Translations under genes and position numbers: made by a program
Shown: positions 25,207-33,680 of the stretch, piece after piece
How the letters are laid out: every line of letters begins with the position of its first letter
How positions within the stretch are numbered: the first letter of the stretch is position 1
Notes under the pieces: model-generated
Seen by the model: the letters and a program-made list of their open reading frames with translations, nothing else
What the model was told of the DNA's origin: nothing
Databases searched by the model: none
From: Priestia megaterium
GTDB taxonomy: Bacteria; Bacillota; Bacilli; Bacillales; Bacillaceae_H
Length of the DNA: 64,000 bases
Direction: 5' to 3'
NCBI RefSeq assembly: GCF_023824195.1
Contig: NZ_CP085442.1
Span: forward strand, 3,014,001-3,078,000

Positions 25207-25946
25207 TGAACTTCCTCCTGTTCTGCTGCTTGCACCAATGAAATGAAGCCGAGGATTTGTTCGGGTTCATCGATTGGAAACTCTAAAGCTTTAAAAATCG
25301 AATGAGAAAACCCTTTCAAAATATCTTTCCACATTTCATTTGAATCGTTTGATATAGCGGTTGTCACTAGCTTTCCGCTGTTTTTTATTACGTGTTTAAT
25401 ATGAATATAGCCCACAAATGACCTTAGCTTTTTGATTGCTTCCTGAGGTTGTTCATGTACATAAAGCCAATTACCAATATCAAACGTCATGGAAACAGGA
25501 ACTTCGTAAGCGTTATCAAAAAATGCGTGCAGAGATGCTATGTTGCCTCCGTGACTGGTTTGATCGTTTTCTACAAATAGACGTAAAGCTGGAAATGCCT
25601 CTAATAGCTGCTGTAAATCTGCCATAGGCGATTGGGGCTGATAAAAACCAAGAGAAACTTTTACCCACTGAGCGCCAAGTGATACGGCTTCTTCAAGAAT
25701 AGATTTTAATTCTTGTTTGTTTAACTCTCCATTTTCTTTCCACAGTTCAATTGGAGCCGAATATACTGTAAAAAGCGGATATTTTTTTAATTCTTCGGCA
25801 ATAAGCTCAATCTCTTGATCTACTTTTTTCATTAACTCTCTTCGAATTTCCACTCCATGTACTTGCTGCTCATGTATTTTCCCAATTATGGTGTGCTGAA
25901 AGCCTGTTGTTTCAAATGCATTTAACGGGATAATGATACTATTCAT
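25203..25946 (-). CDS. sugar phosphate isomerase/epimerase-like TIM barrel
   Basis: A 247-residue protein of the xylose isomerase-like/AP endonuclease 2 TIM-barrel family. Likely metal ligands are the Glu in RLFVENDQT, the Asp in MTFDIGNWL, the His in IHIKHV and the Glu in KALEFPIDE. It is the first gene of the KDG operon. An isomerase or epimerase step upstream of KDG is plausible, but the exact sugar is unknown. Promoter, cre site and a LacI-type operator lie just upstream. Confidence 0.75.
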   Translation of the reverse strand: MNSIIIPLNAFETTGFQHTIIGKIHEQQVHGVEIRRELMKKVDQEIELIAEELKKYPLFTVYSAPIELWKENGELNKQELKSILEEAVSLGAQWVKVSLGFYQPQSPMADLQQLLEAFPALRLFVENDQTSHGGNIASLHAFFDNAYEVPVSMTFDIGNWLYVHEQPQEAIKKLRSFVGYIHIKHVIKNSGKLVTTAISNDSNEMWKDILKGFSHSIFKALEFPIDEPEQILGFISLVQAAEQEEVQ

Positions 25947-25983
25947 AAATCGACCTACCTTTCTTATTATACTAACTAACCAC

Positions 25984-26003
25984 TTACTAAACCGGTTTAG
26001 TAA
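25984..26003. promoter_or_regulatory. LacI-type operator downstream of the KDG promoter
   Basis: The 20-bp perfect palindrome TTACTAAACCGGTTTAGTAA starts about 8-10 bp after the expected transcription start, a good roadblock position. It shares 18 bp with the hxlA site. Confidence 0.85.
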
Positions 26004-26017
26004 ATCGATTTATCTAA

Positions 26018-26046
26018 ATTATAAGACTATTGAAAGCGCTTTTCAA
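26018..26046 (-). promoter_or_regulatory. KDG operon promoter with overlapping cre site
   Basis: On the minus strand TTGAAA and TATAAT are spaced by 17 nt, an almost ideal SigA promoter. The -35 is embedded in TTGAAAGCGCTTTTCAA (26030-26046), which fits the CcpA cre consensus. CcpA would block RNA polymerase, giving carbon catabolite repression as well as control by the LacI-type repressor. Confidence 0.8.
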
Positions 26047-26070
26047 GCTTTTTTTATAAATTATAAAAAA

Positions 26071-26105
26071 AAGAAACAACACAGCTTTATGCCGTGTTGT
26101 TTCTT
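26071..26105 (-). terminator. terminator overlapping stop of the membrane protein gene
   Basis: A 12-bp perfect stem (AAGAAACAACAC / GTGTTGTTTCTT) includes the stop codon and is followed by a T-run on the minus strand. Confidence 0.85.
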
Positions 26106-26832
26106 AGTGATCATCTGTGCTTTTTACTAGATTGCGATCTTGCTGGTAAATATCATAAATTAAAAAGCTAAAGCCATAGTACAAGACCATGATGACAACT
26201 GACTTCGTCATGATAAATAAAGCGCCTAGCCCGATACCAACTAACAGCGTCTGGACACTTAAACGGTCACGCTGGAAAGCTAGCTGTGATAGGAAATAAC
26301 CAATACCAATTAAGACGGCCAATACCCATGTGTTTTCAATGGCTAATATATAGTGACTATATAAATAAAAGCTAGGAAAATAGACGGTGCTTTCTACGAA
26401 GCTGGAAATACCGCTGTATGCAAGCCACCACTTTTGCTCTCTTTCCGTTTTAGGAACGGTTGCCTCAATTGACGTGGGCATTTCCTGTTCCACAAAAACC
26501 GTTTCTCCATGATCTTTCATCCATTGAAGCATAATGGAAAGAATGATAAAGCCTGCAAAGATTAAAAGCAGCAAATATTCAATCCACGCTGGATACGGAG
26601 CCGTGCGGTGAATCGTATCGAGATATACTCCCTGTAATCCTAACATAGAAATTGGAACCCCATGGTATACCATCACCGCAATATAAAATAGTAAAATTAG
26701 CACATAAAAAAAGAACTGTTCTTTGTAGTAGCGAATTTTTTTGCCTTCTGAAGCAATTCGCTTAACAGTCACGCTTTCCAAGTACGGACGGATAATGCTT
26801 ATGATAATAATAAGACACGTAAATACAATCAT
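26104..26832 (-). CDS. polytopic membrane protein, possible degenerate CPBP family
   Basis: A 242-residue protein with about seven membrane helices. The region EREQKWWLAYSGISSFVEST followed by VYFPSFYLY resembles the first motif of CPBP (CAAX protease-like) proteins, but the EExxxR pair is reduced to a single Glu (VESTVYF). The other metal-binding motifs are also not recognisable, so protease activity is doubtful. It lies downstream of the crt genes on the same strand with a 140-bp gap; co-transcription is uncertain. Function unknown. Confidence 0.6.
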   Translation of the reverse strand: MIVFTCLIIIISIIRPYLESVTVKRIASEGKKIRYYKEQFFFYVLILLFYIAVMVYHGVPISMLGLQGVYLDTIHRTAPYPAWIEYLLLLIFAGFIILSIMLQWMKDHGETVFVEQEMPTSIEATVPKTEREQKWWLAYSGISSFVESTVYFPSFYLYSHYILAIENTWVLAVLIGIGYFLSQLAFQRDRLSVQTLLVGIGLGALFIMTKSVVIMVLYYGFSFLIYDIYQQDRNLVKSTDDH

Positions 26833-26972
26833 ATAGTTATGTAATCACCTTTTCAACTTCGTTATGTAACATGTTTTTCATCTTTTCCATCCGTAAGAAC
26901 AGTAGGTTAACAGCCTCTGCACTTTCTTATAGTACCAAAAAACTAAACTTTTTGACAATCCTGATTTATCAA

Positions 26973-28433
26973 TTAGGAAGATGAAATAAGCATAGCTACA
27001 TTGATGCCGCTAATCGTGACCATAGGAGACCCTCCTCCAGGGTGAGTCGTTCCTCCTACAAAATATAAGTTTTTAACATCTTTTGAGACGTTACTTGGGC
27101 GAAGAAAACTATCCATTTTCCGGTTTGAACTCACGCCGTACAAAGCGCCTTTAAATGCACCAAACGTTTGTTCAATTTCATATGGAGTAACAATTCGTTC
27201 ATGTACGAGCGAAGGCTCGATATCTAAACCAAACTGAGAAAGCTTGCGATAGACAACTTCTCTGTAAGCTTTCATTTCTTCTTGATTCTCTTCTTTCACA
27301 GCAGGAGCATTCACTAAAATAAATAAATTATCACCCGGAGCTACCGTGTTATCGGTATATGAAGAATTACAAATGTAGATGGTGGGATCGGTTGGAAGCG
27401 TTTTTTGCTGAAATAGCTCATAGAATTCCTGTTTATAATCCTGAGAAAAATACACTTGATGATGAATCAGCTGAGGAAAGCGCTTCTTAACAGCTGCCAT
27501 GATCACATAAGCTGATATGGAAGGCTCAAATTCAGCTGCTTTTTTGTTTTTAAAATGAGGTCTATGCTGTTCTTTTACGAGTGCCGGATAGGCTTTTAGC
27601 AAGTCCCCGTTCACAATAACGATATCCGCGTCTATCTTTTCTTCTCCATTTACTTCCACTCCGACAGCCCGTTTATTTTTTACTACTATTTCAGTAACGC
27701 TGCAGTTTGTATACAGCTTTCCTCCAGCTTTTTGGAACACATGGCCCAATCCTTTTGCAATTCTAGGATTTCCTCCTTTTACATAGTACACCCCATCATT
27801 CATTTCTAAATGTCCAATCAGTGAAAACGTAGCGGGTGATGTATAAGGTGAAGATCCGATATAGGTTGCATATCGATTAAATGCATTTCGAATGTTTTCG
27901 TTTCGAAAAAAGCGCTGATGAAACGTATCTACTGTTTCAAACGGCCTTACTTGCAGCAATGCTTTTAATAATGAAGGGTTTGTGTAATCTTTCCACGATG
28001 AAAATGTCCGGTAGAAAAATTGACTTTTTGCAATGTCGTATATTCTTTTTACTTCTTTTAAATAGGCAGGGTATTGCTCCGCAGCAAAGGGATCGAGACG
28101 TTCAAGCTGCTGAATCATTTTTCTTTCATCTATAGACATGGAAAATTGTGAGCCGTCGGTGAAGAAATTATTCGTATGATGCGTTAGTTTGACAAGAGGC
28201 ATATAGTCTTCTGGACGTTCACCCGCTTGCTCAAATAACCACTGAAAAACTTCTGGCATTGTAATGGTATTAGGCCCAAAATCAAAAGAATATTCTCCTA
28301 GCTGCACAGGCATCATTTTTCCGCCTACATGCTCGTTTTTTTCCACAATTGTGACATCGAACCCTTTTGTTTGAAGAAGAACTCCTGCAGCTAATCCGCC
28401 TAATCCTGCCCCAACTATTAGTACTTTTTTCAT
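26973..28433 (-). CDS. carotenoid desaturase/oxidase (CrtI/CrtN/CrtP family)
   Basis: A 486-residue FAD-dependent enzyme. The N-terminal dinucleotide fold reads KKVLIVGAGLGGLAAGVLLQ with VEKNEHVGGKM. The C-terminal carotenoid desaturase signature is LYFVGGTTHPGGGSPMVTISG. The family includes phytoene and diapophytoene desaturases and the CrtP/CrtNb terminal oxidases. Position beside glycosyl- and acyltransferases favours a CrtP-like oxidase, as in staphyloxanthin clusters, but this is not decided by sequence. The ATG overlaps the glycosyltransferase stop (ATGA), fixing the start seven codons inside the longest frame. Confidence 0.85.
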   Translation of the reverse strand: MKKVLIVGAGLGGLAAGVLLQTKGFDVTIVEKNEHVGGKMMPVQLGEYSFDFGPNTITMPEVFQWLFEQAGERPEDYMPLVKLTHHTNNFFTDGSQFSMSIDERKMIQQLERLDPFAAEQYPAYLKEVKRIYDIAKSQFFYRTFSSWKDYTNPSLLKALLQVRPFETVDTFHQRFFRNENIRNAFNRYATYIGSSPYTSPATFSLIGHLEMNDGVYYVKGGNPRIAKGLGHVFQKAGGKLYTNCSVTEIVVKNKRAVGVEVNGEEKIDADIVIVNGDLLKAYPALVKEQHRPHFKNKKAAEFEPSISAYVIMAAVKKRFPQLIHHQVYFSQDYKQEFYELFQQKTLPTDPTIYICNSSYTDNTVAPGDNLFILVNAPAVKEENQEEMKAYREVVYRKLSQFGLDIEPSLVHERIVTPYEIEQTFGAFKGALYGVSSNRKMDSFLRPSNVSKDVKNLYFVGGTTHPGGGSPMVTISGINVAMLISSS

Positions 28434-29536
28434 TGATAATGCCTTCCTTTCCATTCATATCCCTGCTTTTTTCGTTCACGCTTCATGGAATGATTCATCA
28501 GCAGCATCAGCACAATTGCCGACGCCGGCATAGTACAAAACAAAAGCCCTTTTTGCTGAGCCGACCGGTCAATTAAAAACCGCTGAAAAAGCATAATGCA
28601 AAAAGGAAGAATCCAAAGCATGTTGCCTGTGAATATTCCTGCTATAAAAAAAGGAAGCGGCAGCACATAGTAACAGGCAAAAAAAACGCTTAGTACCCAA
28701 ACTGCTTTAGCGGAGCGGCCCAGACCTACAAAGATGTTTTTAGCAAAACCGTTCCATACTTCTTCTGTTGTTTCATACATATAACAGCTAACATAAGAGG
28801 TAATATTAGCTAAAATGACGCGGTGTTTCTTTTGCTTAAAAAGCTGGGCTAGGTGGACATCTTCTACTAGTGAAGATTTGACGGCTTCATGTCCTCCTAC
28901 GGCCTCGTAAGCTTCTTTTTTTATAAACATAAAAGCACCGTGAGCCGCTGAAGCTTTGCTCATCTTGTTACGATTAGCTACGACAACCGGTAAATAACTA
29001 AAAACAACCACATGCTGAAGCGGAACAACCAATGCTTCTAACCACGTTTTTACGGGAAAACGAGGGAAACCTGTTAAAAGAGCGGCCTTTGTCGCTTGTG
29101 CTGTGGCTAAAGTATGTTCTAGTGTACGTTCTTTTAGTTCTACATCTGCATCTACAAACAATAAATAGTCTCCATTTGCAGCTTGCGACAGCTGGTGACA
29201 GGCATGAACTTTTCCGACCCACCCTTCTTTCAGCTCTTTTCCTTCTATGATGGTAAACCTCGGATCCCCGTGAATTTCTTTCAACAGCTGTGTTCGTGTT
29301 TGATCTGTGGACTGATCGTCTAGTATGACACATTCTAGATTGCTATACGTTAATCCTTTAATAGAGGAAATGATTCGCTTTACATTTCGTTCTTCATTTC
29401 GCATTGGAATTAAAATAGAAATGAGAGCCTGAGGTGTTTTGGAATCCGGCTCGTATCTTTTTAATTTAGGCATTGCTTGAATATTTACAATGGTTAGAAG
29501 CAGCATAAAAATAAATAAAAGCATATAGTAAATCAT
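28430..29536 (-). CDS. family 2 glycosyltransferase, CrtQ-like
   Basis: A 368-residue membrane glycosyltransferase. An N-terminal helix leads to a GT-A domain with SILIPMRNEERNV, LDDQSTDQT, the DXD-like LFVDADVEL and an acceptor-site SLVEDVHLAQLF. Three or four hydrophobic helices follow at the C-terminus. It is like CrtQ, which glucosylates diaponeurosporenoate. The start is set by the TAATG overlap with the acyltransferase gene and by GAAGGTGA upstream. Gene order acyltransferase-GT-desaturase supports synthesis of a glycosylated, acylated carotenoid. Confidence 0.85.
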   Translation of the reverse strand: MIYYMLLFIFMLLLTIVNIQAMPKLKRYEPDSKTPQALISILIPMRNEERNVKRIISSIKGLTYSNLECVILDDQSTDQTRTQLLKEIHGDPRFTIIEGKELKEGWVGKVHACHQLSQAANGDYLLFVDADVELKERTLEHTLATAQATKAALLTGFPRFPVKTWLEALVVPLQHVVVFSYLPVVVANRNKMSKASAAHGAFMFIKKEAYEAVGGHEAVKSSLVEDVHLAQLFKQKKHRVILANITSYVSCYMYETTEEVWNGFAKNIFVGLGRSAKAVWVLSVFFACYYVLPLPFFIAGIFTGNMLWILPFCIMLFQRFLIDRSAQQKGLLFCTMPASAIVLMLLMNHSMKRERKKQGYEWKGRHYQ

Positions 29537-30246
29537 TATTTCACCTTCGCTTTCCACCACGTTAACCATTCACTAAGCGTCTTTTTTCCTTTTAGTAAAA
29601 CCGTAAATTCCTCATCGTTTTCTTGAATTATTTTCTGTTTTTGATGATCGAGCTGAGTAGTGACTGCACCGCCTAGCGTGTTGGTTATCTCTTCTCTTGC
29701 CTTAGCTGAGTCGTAAAAAACAGCTTGCCCTATCCAGATAAAAAGCTCCGGTCGCTGATCATGGCGAAACGTATAATAATACGTAATGGGAATAACTTCA
29801 ACGTCAGAATGCTTCTTTAGAAGAAAAGCAGGTCCTTCAGAAAAAGTTAACGGTCTTTTCTCAAGATGCTCTTCTTTTCCTTGAGGAAAAATAAGCACCG
29901 CTTTTTTCTCTTCTAACAGCTTACTGGCAAACCTTAACGATTCCACCGTGTGCTTCGGAGACGCTGCATTTACTGAAAAAGCCCCGATTCGTTGAAAAAA
30001 AGGAAAATCCTTCATTCCTTGTTCGGACATCATAGCGTATAGATCTGTTTTTAATACCGCGTTATTTAAATAAAATGTCACTAAACCGTCCCACCAGCTG
30101 GAATGATTAGCAATTAATAAGGTTTTTTTATCTTTCGGGAGCCCTTCTATATGTAAATGAATACGATAAAATTGCTTTTTAAGCTGATATGTGACAAACA
30201 GTTGAAAAAATCGCTCAAATATTGAGTTTTTCTTCGGGTAAATCAT
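29536..30246 (-). CDS. PlsC-type acyltransferase of the carotenoid operon
   Basis: A 236-residue 1-acylglycerol-3-phosphate acyltransferase-family protein. The HX4D catalytic motif is NHSSWWDG, and the substrate motif is FPQGKEEH, near the usual FPEGTR. The family includes lysophosphatidate acyltransferases. Here the neighbours suggest it acylates the sugar of a glycosylated carotenoid, like CrtO, although CrtO belongs to another acyltransferase group. It overlaps the upstream carotenoid gene by 4 nt and the GT gene by 1 nt. Confidence 0.85.
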   Translation of the reverse strand: MIYPKKNSIFERFFQLFVTYQLKKQFYRIHLHIEGLPKDKKTLLIANHSSWWDGLVTFYLNNAVLKTDLYAMMSEQGMKDFPFFQRIGAFSVNAASPKHTVESLRFASKLLEEKKAVLIFPQGKEEHLEKRPLTFSEGPAFLLKKHSDVEVIPITYYYTFRHDQRPELFIWIGQAVFYDSAKAREEITNTLGGAVTTQLDHQKQKIIQENDEEFTVLLKGKKTLSEWLTWWKAKVK

Positions 30247-31010
30247 AAGCGAGTCTCCTTTTTATACACAATATAAAGAATAAGAAAAGGAATCATCGTC
30301 AGCCATACGACAAGCCATAGGCCATTTGCTAACGCTACAATCACAAACATCATGACAACTGCACCATACAAAAATACCATTCTTCTTTCCCACACCGGAT
30401 TTTCCTCTTTAGGAGACTTAGCTAAAAAGAAATATACGAACAGCTGAATGAAGAAAGACAATAAAAACCAGCCGGAGAAATTAGATAAAGGAATATTATA
30501 ATAAAAGCTATCCCCTTCCCACACCCAATATTGTTTAACAACATAGGCAACAGGATCAATAGCCAAATCCATAATAACAGCAAAAAGCGAACTAATGACT
30601 GCATAGGCAATTCCATGGACAATAAACGGCAGTTCCATACGTTTTATAATTCCGAGAGCTAATATTCTGCTTGTAATCACAACCATAAACCAAGCCGAAC
30701 CAATGGTTAGAGGAACCCCTAAAATTTTGGCGCCAAAATCTTTTTCATAATCGTAGGATCCAAATAAAAATCCATACTTAACACCTAGACTTTCGATATA
30801 AATAGATGCGCCTGTCACAAATATCGCAACGAGCAGTGCCCGCCTTACCCCATAAGCTTTAGCTAGATAAATAACAGCAAGAAGACTGCTCAAGTGTAAA
30901 AAGACCGCGTTTGCCCATTCTAACCATGAAGGCAGCAAATCGAAGGAAAGCAAGACGACTCCGCATACGTACCAGATAAGAAAAAAACGATAAATACCAT
31001 TTGTGATCAT
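30243..31010 (-). CDS. CruF-like carotenoid biosynthesis membrane protein
   Basis: A 255-residue integral membrane protein with about seven helices, of the family (PF04240) that holds CruF, the carotenoid 1',2'-hydratase. The pattern IESLGVKYGFLFGSYDYE, GVPLTIGSAWF, DLAIDPVA and WVWEGDSFYYNIPLSNFSGW is characteristic. It opens the four-gene operon. With no phytoene or diapophytoene synthase in the window, the colourless precursor must be made elsewhere. A weak candidate promoter region lies in 31,010-31,195, but I cannot define it. Confidence 0.85.
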   Translation of the reverse strand: MITNGIYRFFLIWYVCGVVLLSFDLLPSWLEWANAVFLHLSSLLAVIYLAKAYGVRRALLVAIFVTGASIYIESLGVKYGFLFGSYDYEKDFGAKILGVPLTIGSAWFMVVITSRILALGIIKRMELPFIVHGIAYAVISSLFAVIMDLAIDPVAYVVKQYWVWEGDSFYYNIPLSNFSGWFLLSFFIQLFVYFFLAKSPKEENPVWERRMVFLYGAVVMMFVIVALANGLWLVVWLTMIPFLILYIVYKKETRL

Positions 31011-31197
31011 CCTCTATCCACCTTCCCTCCAGCTTCTTTTTGTCAAAGTGCTATTATATAAGCTTGTACACATTCTCTCCATTTTCAATGTGCTCTTTTT
31101 TATGAGTAGTTTGCGCTCTCTTAAAGTTATGTAAAAACAGCCACTGTTAGTACGTTCCCTAAATAAGAGACTTTATTACTTATTTATAAACAAAAAT

Positions 31198-31255
31198 AAA
31201 ATAAACGTCCATTAAAATCTACGGATGTATAGATTGTAATGACGTTTATTTTTTC
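31198..31255 (-). terminator. terminator overlapping the small membrane protein gene stop
   Basis: AATAAACGTC and GACGTTTATT pair around an inner AATCTA/TAGATT stem, with TTTTTT-like runs on both sides. The stop codon lies in one arm. Confidence 0.7.
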
Positions 31256-31707
31256 TTATGTATATACACTTCTAATAGCTTTTTGACAATGAGTCCGACA
31301 ACAAGTCCGGGTATAACAGACAGCATAGGAAGCCAAATTGGTCCTATAAAAACACCGTTGATGGTTGTTACTGAGGAATACATAATCCCTACTGTAACAA
31401 AATAAGCACAGGAGACAAAAGGAATAAATGTAAATCTCGATGCGCCGTTTTCTGCTTCTTTAACAGCATCCCAAATTGCAAAAAAATACAAACATGGATA
31501 AAACATTAACCACTGCATGTTCATTACCTCTAGGGACTGCCTTGTTTCTCCTAAAAAGCTTAAGCGAATGCCTTCATTAAAATTTGCGCCCATATTAATG
31601 AGAAATTCAAGTAAAATAAACAAAATTCCTTTTATATGTTTTTTGTTTAGTAATTGTCCAAAGCCCGGCAACGCAATGCTCCATAAAAGAGCTTCTAGTC
31701 TAGTCAC
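31246..31707 (-). CDS. small multi-pass membrane protein
   Basis: A 153-residue hydrophobic protein with about four helices. The start LPGFGQLLNKKHIKGILFILLEF resembles the PGxGQ...KG motif of TM2-type and related small membrane proteins of unknown function. It starts at GTG with only a weak AGGAT ahead. A 24-codon ORF upstream overlaps this start by 8 nt, so translational coupling may be needed. It is monocistronic otherwise. I do not recognise the family further. Confidence 0.7.
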   Translation of the reverse strand: MTRLEALLWSIALPGFGQLLNKKHIKGILFILLEFLINMGANFNEGIRLSFLGETRQSLEVMNMQWLMFYPCLYFFAIWDAVKEAENGASRFTFIPFVSCAYFVTVGIMYSSVTTINGVFIGPIWLPMLSVIPGLVVGLIVKKLLEVYIHKKK

Positions 31708-31774
31708 GTTCTATCCTAACATTTTGACGTATAAAAGAACTCCACAGCATGATATCAGTAGAAATTTTGTCCAT
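31700..31774 (-). CDS. possible 24-residue upstream ORF coupled to the membrane protein gene
   Basis: ATG preceded by GAGGTTGATAACT opens a 24-codon frame (begins MDKISTDIML, ends VRIERD) whose TAG overlaps the GTG of the next gene (GTGACTAG). The overlap and the poor RBS of the downstream gene suggest coupling. No homologue is recalled; it may be a leader peptide or chance. Confidence 0.4.
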   Translation of the reverse strand: MDKISTDIMLWSSFIRQNVRIERD

Positions 31775-31979
31775 AGTTATCAACCTCACAATAATTTACT
31801 CATAGTTTCTGTAAATGTAAAATTTTTATACTACATCTCCTTTAATATTTGTAACTTATTGTAAATTGATAAATAGTTTAGCTATTCGACCAGACATTTT
31901 TGTTTAGAATTTTCTGTTTATTAAAACAAAAGCGTACGATATACTAGTTTTATACTTACGAAAGGATGAGAAAGCTGAC

Positions 31980-32618
31980 ATGGAAACAAGTTTTTTTTCA
32001 ATTTTAATACTAGGTTTTTTTTTAGGAATCAAGCATGCTCTAGAACCAGATCATATTATCGCTGTATCAACCATTGCTTCAAAAAGTAAAAAGCTGTGGC
32101 GCTCTTCGCTTGCAGGAGTATACTGGGGGATTGGCCATACGCTTACGCTGTTTATTTTTGGCATGATTTTAATGGTGTTAAAAAGCAGTATTTCTGAACG
32201 TATGAGCATGTCACTTGAATTTTTAGTGGGCATTATGCTCGTTTACCTCGGTTTTACATCGTTTCTGTCTTACAAAAAACAAGTACATACGCATCATGAA
32301 AAAACGTCTTACTTAAAGTCATTAGGCATTGGCTTTGTTCATGGACTGGCCGGAAGCGCAGCGATGGTTGTATTAACGATGAGCACCGTTACTCACGTAT
32401 GGCAAGGTGCTCTGTACATTATCATTTTTGGAATCGGCACTTGTCTTGGCATGCTGTTATTTACAACGATTATTGGGATTCCATTCGTTACAACTAAAAA
32501 ACAAGTGACGTTAAACCGCTGCTTGATGCAGGTAACAGGCGCTGTCAGCATTATATTTGGCCTTTATTATATGTATAATTTAGGTGTAAGCGACGGATTG
32601 TTTAGTCTGTGGTTCTAA
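31980..32618 (+). CDS. ureH: UreH-type nickel transporter
   Basis: A 212-residue, six-helix transporter of the NiCoT/UreH group. The metal signature is FLGIKHALEPDHIIAVST, with a second His-containing helix (GVYWGIGHTLTLF). It would import nickel for urease, whose operon is convergent right next to it. This partner relation is known from Bacillus sp. TB-90. The longer Ni/Co permease signatures in later helices are simplified, as usual for UreH. Its stop codon overlaps the outer end of repeat copy D. Confidence 0.88.
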   Translation: METSFFSILILGFFLGIKHALEPDHIIAVSTIASKSKKLWRSSLAGVYWGIGHTLTLFIFGMILMVLKSSISERMSMSLEFLVGIMLVYLGFTSFLSYKKQVHTHHEKTSYLKSLGIGFVHGLAGSAAMVVLTMSTVTHVWQGALYIIIFGIGTCLGMLLFTTIIGIPFVTTKKQVTLNRCLMQVTGAVSIIFGLYYMYNLGVSDGLFSLWF

Positions 32619-32873
32619 AAGCGAATGAGACATAACGAAAACAATTCAATCTAAAGATGAATAAGTAGGATAAATGATCTGGACTGCTTGTTCCACAGCT
32701 GTTGATTTCTGTGCAAGACGTCGCTTTGCCCTTTAATCAACGGCTAGAAGAAACTACATACAGGAAACCTACGTTCACCCTACCAATAAAAAAATCCGAA
32801 CGAATTTGACCATTAAGAATCTAGCTCGTTCGGATCTTCCTTCAACTACAATACTTTTGTCCCAGCCTCTTTA
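32617..32873 (-). repeat. dispersed terminator-bearing element, copy D between ureH and ureD
   Basis: This copy fills the whole gap between two convergent genes and touches both stop codons. The central module is reduced (CTGTTGATTTCTGTGC...AATCAACGG) and lacks the GC-rich arms. The terminator hairpin (ATCCGAACGA / TCGTTCGGAT, 32794-32835) reads on the minus strand, that is, for the urease operon. Termini are AATGAGACATAAC and the complement of GTCCCAGCCTC. Confidence 0.85.
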
Positions 32874-33680
32874 ATACTTACGCAAAAGTGATACTTCAGC
32901 TTTTAGTAGATGCTGTCGGAACAATCCGTATACTTTAGCGATTATGTCTTCAACTTCTTGTGTACTAGCAGCTAATATTCGAATAGCACATCCGGGGATC
33001 GGAAGTGCGGAAGCTCCTACTTTACAGCCTGCCTCTTCGCACAGCTGATGTACTTTCGCTATAAATGCGTCGTCGGCGTTTGGATGAACAATGATAATCG
33101 ATCCAAAATGAGTATATCCTTCCATTTTCATCATGCCGCGCAAATGGCTTTCTGGCTTCAAGTATAAGTGATCGTATACCTTCAGCTGCTTGTTTACATA
33201 CAGTTTAAGCTTGGAACGCATAGAGGTATACTGAAACAGCTGCCCATCCGGCGACCACCCCGGGGTGATGCTGTCACACATAAACAAAGCAGCGTTTTGT
33301 GCCATATGAACCGTTATTTCTTGGACAAATGCAGCATTTTCATACAAAATAAGCGGGTCTGGTATATATTCCATGATGGCTTGTTCTTCAAGGGTTATAC
33401 ACGTTTCTTGTAAAACAGCTTCGTTCGGTGTTTTGTACACCTTTGTCGCAGATTGAGTAGTAGCCGTCAGCTGGGCATTTTTCTCTACCGTTATCATCGT
33501 TTTATACTTGTCTCCGCTCACGTATCCTCCGCCTACGTGCAGCATATAAACAAAAGGTGATTCAGGAGTCATGTAAATAGGTCTGGCAACTTTGAAAGCC
33601 CCGTAATGATAAGTATCTTTAATAACGGTTCGCTCACTGTTTCTTTCTGCTCGAAGCTCTAAATAACCCGTGTAGCTCAT
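32871..33680 (-). CDS. ureD: urease accessory protein UreD
   Basis: A 269-residue UreD/UreH scaffold protein that docks on apo-urease and passes nickel from UreG. Family blocks include [51 protein letters not shown] and [13 protein letters not shown]. The ATG overlaps the ureG stop by 4 nt. It is the last gene of the operon; repeat copy D supplies the terminator at its stop codon. Confidence 0.95.
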   Translation of the reverse strand: MSYTGYLELRAERNSERTVIKDTYHYGAFKVARPIYMTPESPFVYMLHVGGGYVSGDKYKTMITVEKNAQLTATTQSATKVYKTPNEAVLQETCITLEEQAIMEYIPDPLILYENAAFVQEITVHMAQNAALFMCDSITPGWSPDGQLFQYTSMRSKLKLYVNKQLKVYDHLYLKPESHLRGMMKMEGYTHFGSIIIVHPNADDAFIAKVHQLCEEAGCKVGASALPIPGCAIRILAASTQEVEDIIAKVYGLFRQHLLKAEVSLLRKY

